From the NCBI GenBank assembly GCA_002748065.1, contig PDRJ01000014.1, forward strand, positions 1 to 42,336: a stretch of 42,336 nt of DNA, in the 5' to 3' direction. The notes under the pieces were generated by a model that made no database searches, was not told the DNA's origin, and saw nothing but the letters and a program-made list of their open reading frames with translations. Source of the DNA: Bacteroidota bacterium (GTDB lineage: Bacteria; Bacteroidota; Bacteroidia; Bacteroidales; BM520). Positions 42,299-42,336 of the stretch are shown here, in pieces (position 1 is the first letter of the stretch; every line of letters begins with the position of its first letter). The position numbers were made by a program, and so were the translations under genes.

Positions 42299-42336
42299 TA
42301 TGTTAAGTTTGGTTTTTTTGAAAAACCATATACCCT
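42299..42336 (+). repeat. Edge direct repeat, unit 2 (reaches the window end)
   Basis: It begins TATGTTAAGTTTGG and ends CATATACCCT, matching unit 1 at most positions. GGTTTTT / AAAAACC within it form a small hairpin. The window stops at its end, so more units may follow outside. Confidence 0.6.

Noticed and set aside
42198..42336. CRISPR array
   Set aside because: Only two imperfect units with a gap of about 64 bases and no cas genes.

Overview
This window is chromosomal DNA from a member of the Bacteroidota. The evidence is the family-typical housekeeping genes (a Bacteroidota-type RNA polymerase omega subunit, DUF4295 next to ribosomal protein L33, PorD/DUF4835, HYC_CC_PP, a TonB-dependent receptor with a carboxypeptidase-regulatory-like N-terminus), the sphingolipid-type alpha-oxoamine synthase, and repeated promoter -7 boxes of the form TAnnTTTG. 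I cannot name a genus. Most of the window is a well-kept core genome with compact operons. No prophage, insertion sequence, integrase island or CRISPR array is visible.

Layout. 92-1788 (minus) is a three-gene HipB/HipS/HipT-like toxin-antitoxin module. 2041-2729 (minus) is an aquaporin gene broken by a nonsense codon and a frameshift. 2865-7256 holds a serine-palmitoyltransferase-like enzyme, divergent from a vSGLT-type sodium/sugar symporter and a MATE exporter. 7318-10718 is a probable metal (copper) handling cluster: HYC_CC_PP protein, TonB-dependent receptor, and a secreted HMA protein with a Cys/Lys-rich tail. 10800-14032 carries a nitroreductase, a thioredoxin-like lipoprotein, trmD, and divergent mnmA. 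14268-14678 is a small XRE regulator with palindromic sites upstream of and inside its gene. 15017-17906 is a DHH phosphoesterase (NrnA-like) followed by two FKBP prolyl-isomerase lipoproteins, one with three FKBP units. 18091-25220 has galK and then the bamD-rpoZ-coaBC-porD-recN-fabI series. Two tRNA genes (Thr, Tyr; minus) follow, then a stand-alone TonB C-terminal domain protein, a small unknown acidic protein, and xerD. 27680-29102 has rpmG, a DUF4295 gene and ftsY. 29341-31283 has a lipoprotein beta-carbonic anhydrase and an outer-membrane beta-barrel protein. 31663-35258 is an etfB-etfA-acyl-CoA dehydrogenase operon in which etfA carries an internal frame-disrupting deletion. 35357-42071 has clpC divergent from gyrA, then a TPR protein.

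The most unusual material lies between the genes. A roughly 140-190 bp interspersed repeat with a conserved core hairpin occurs three times (12789-12930, 17953-18083, inverted at 30131-30319), and a short palindrome built from its termini lies at 14745-14817. Two copies end just upstream of the start codons of mnmA and galK. One arm change in the hairpin is compensated between copies. Other points of note are the GTTTAC-N4-GTAAAC operators of the XRE gene, two genes (the MATE gene and bamD) whose -7 box ends five bases before the start codon, and a pair of direct repeats at the right edge of the window.

All calls rest on reading the sequence and recalled family knowledge. No database search was run.
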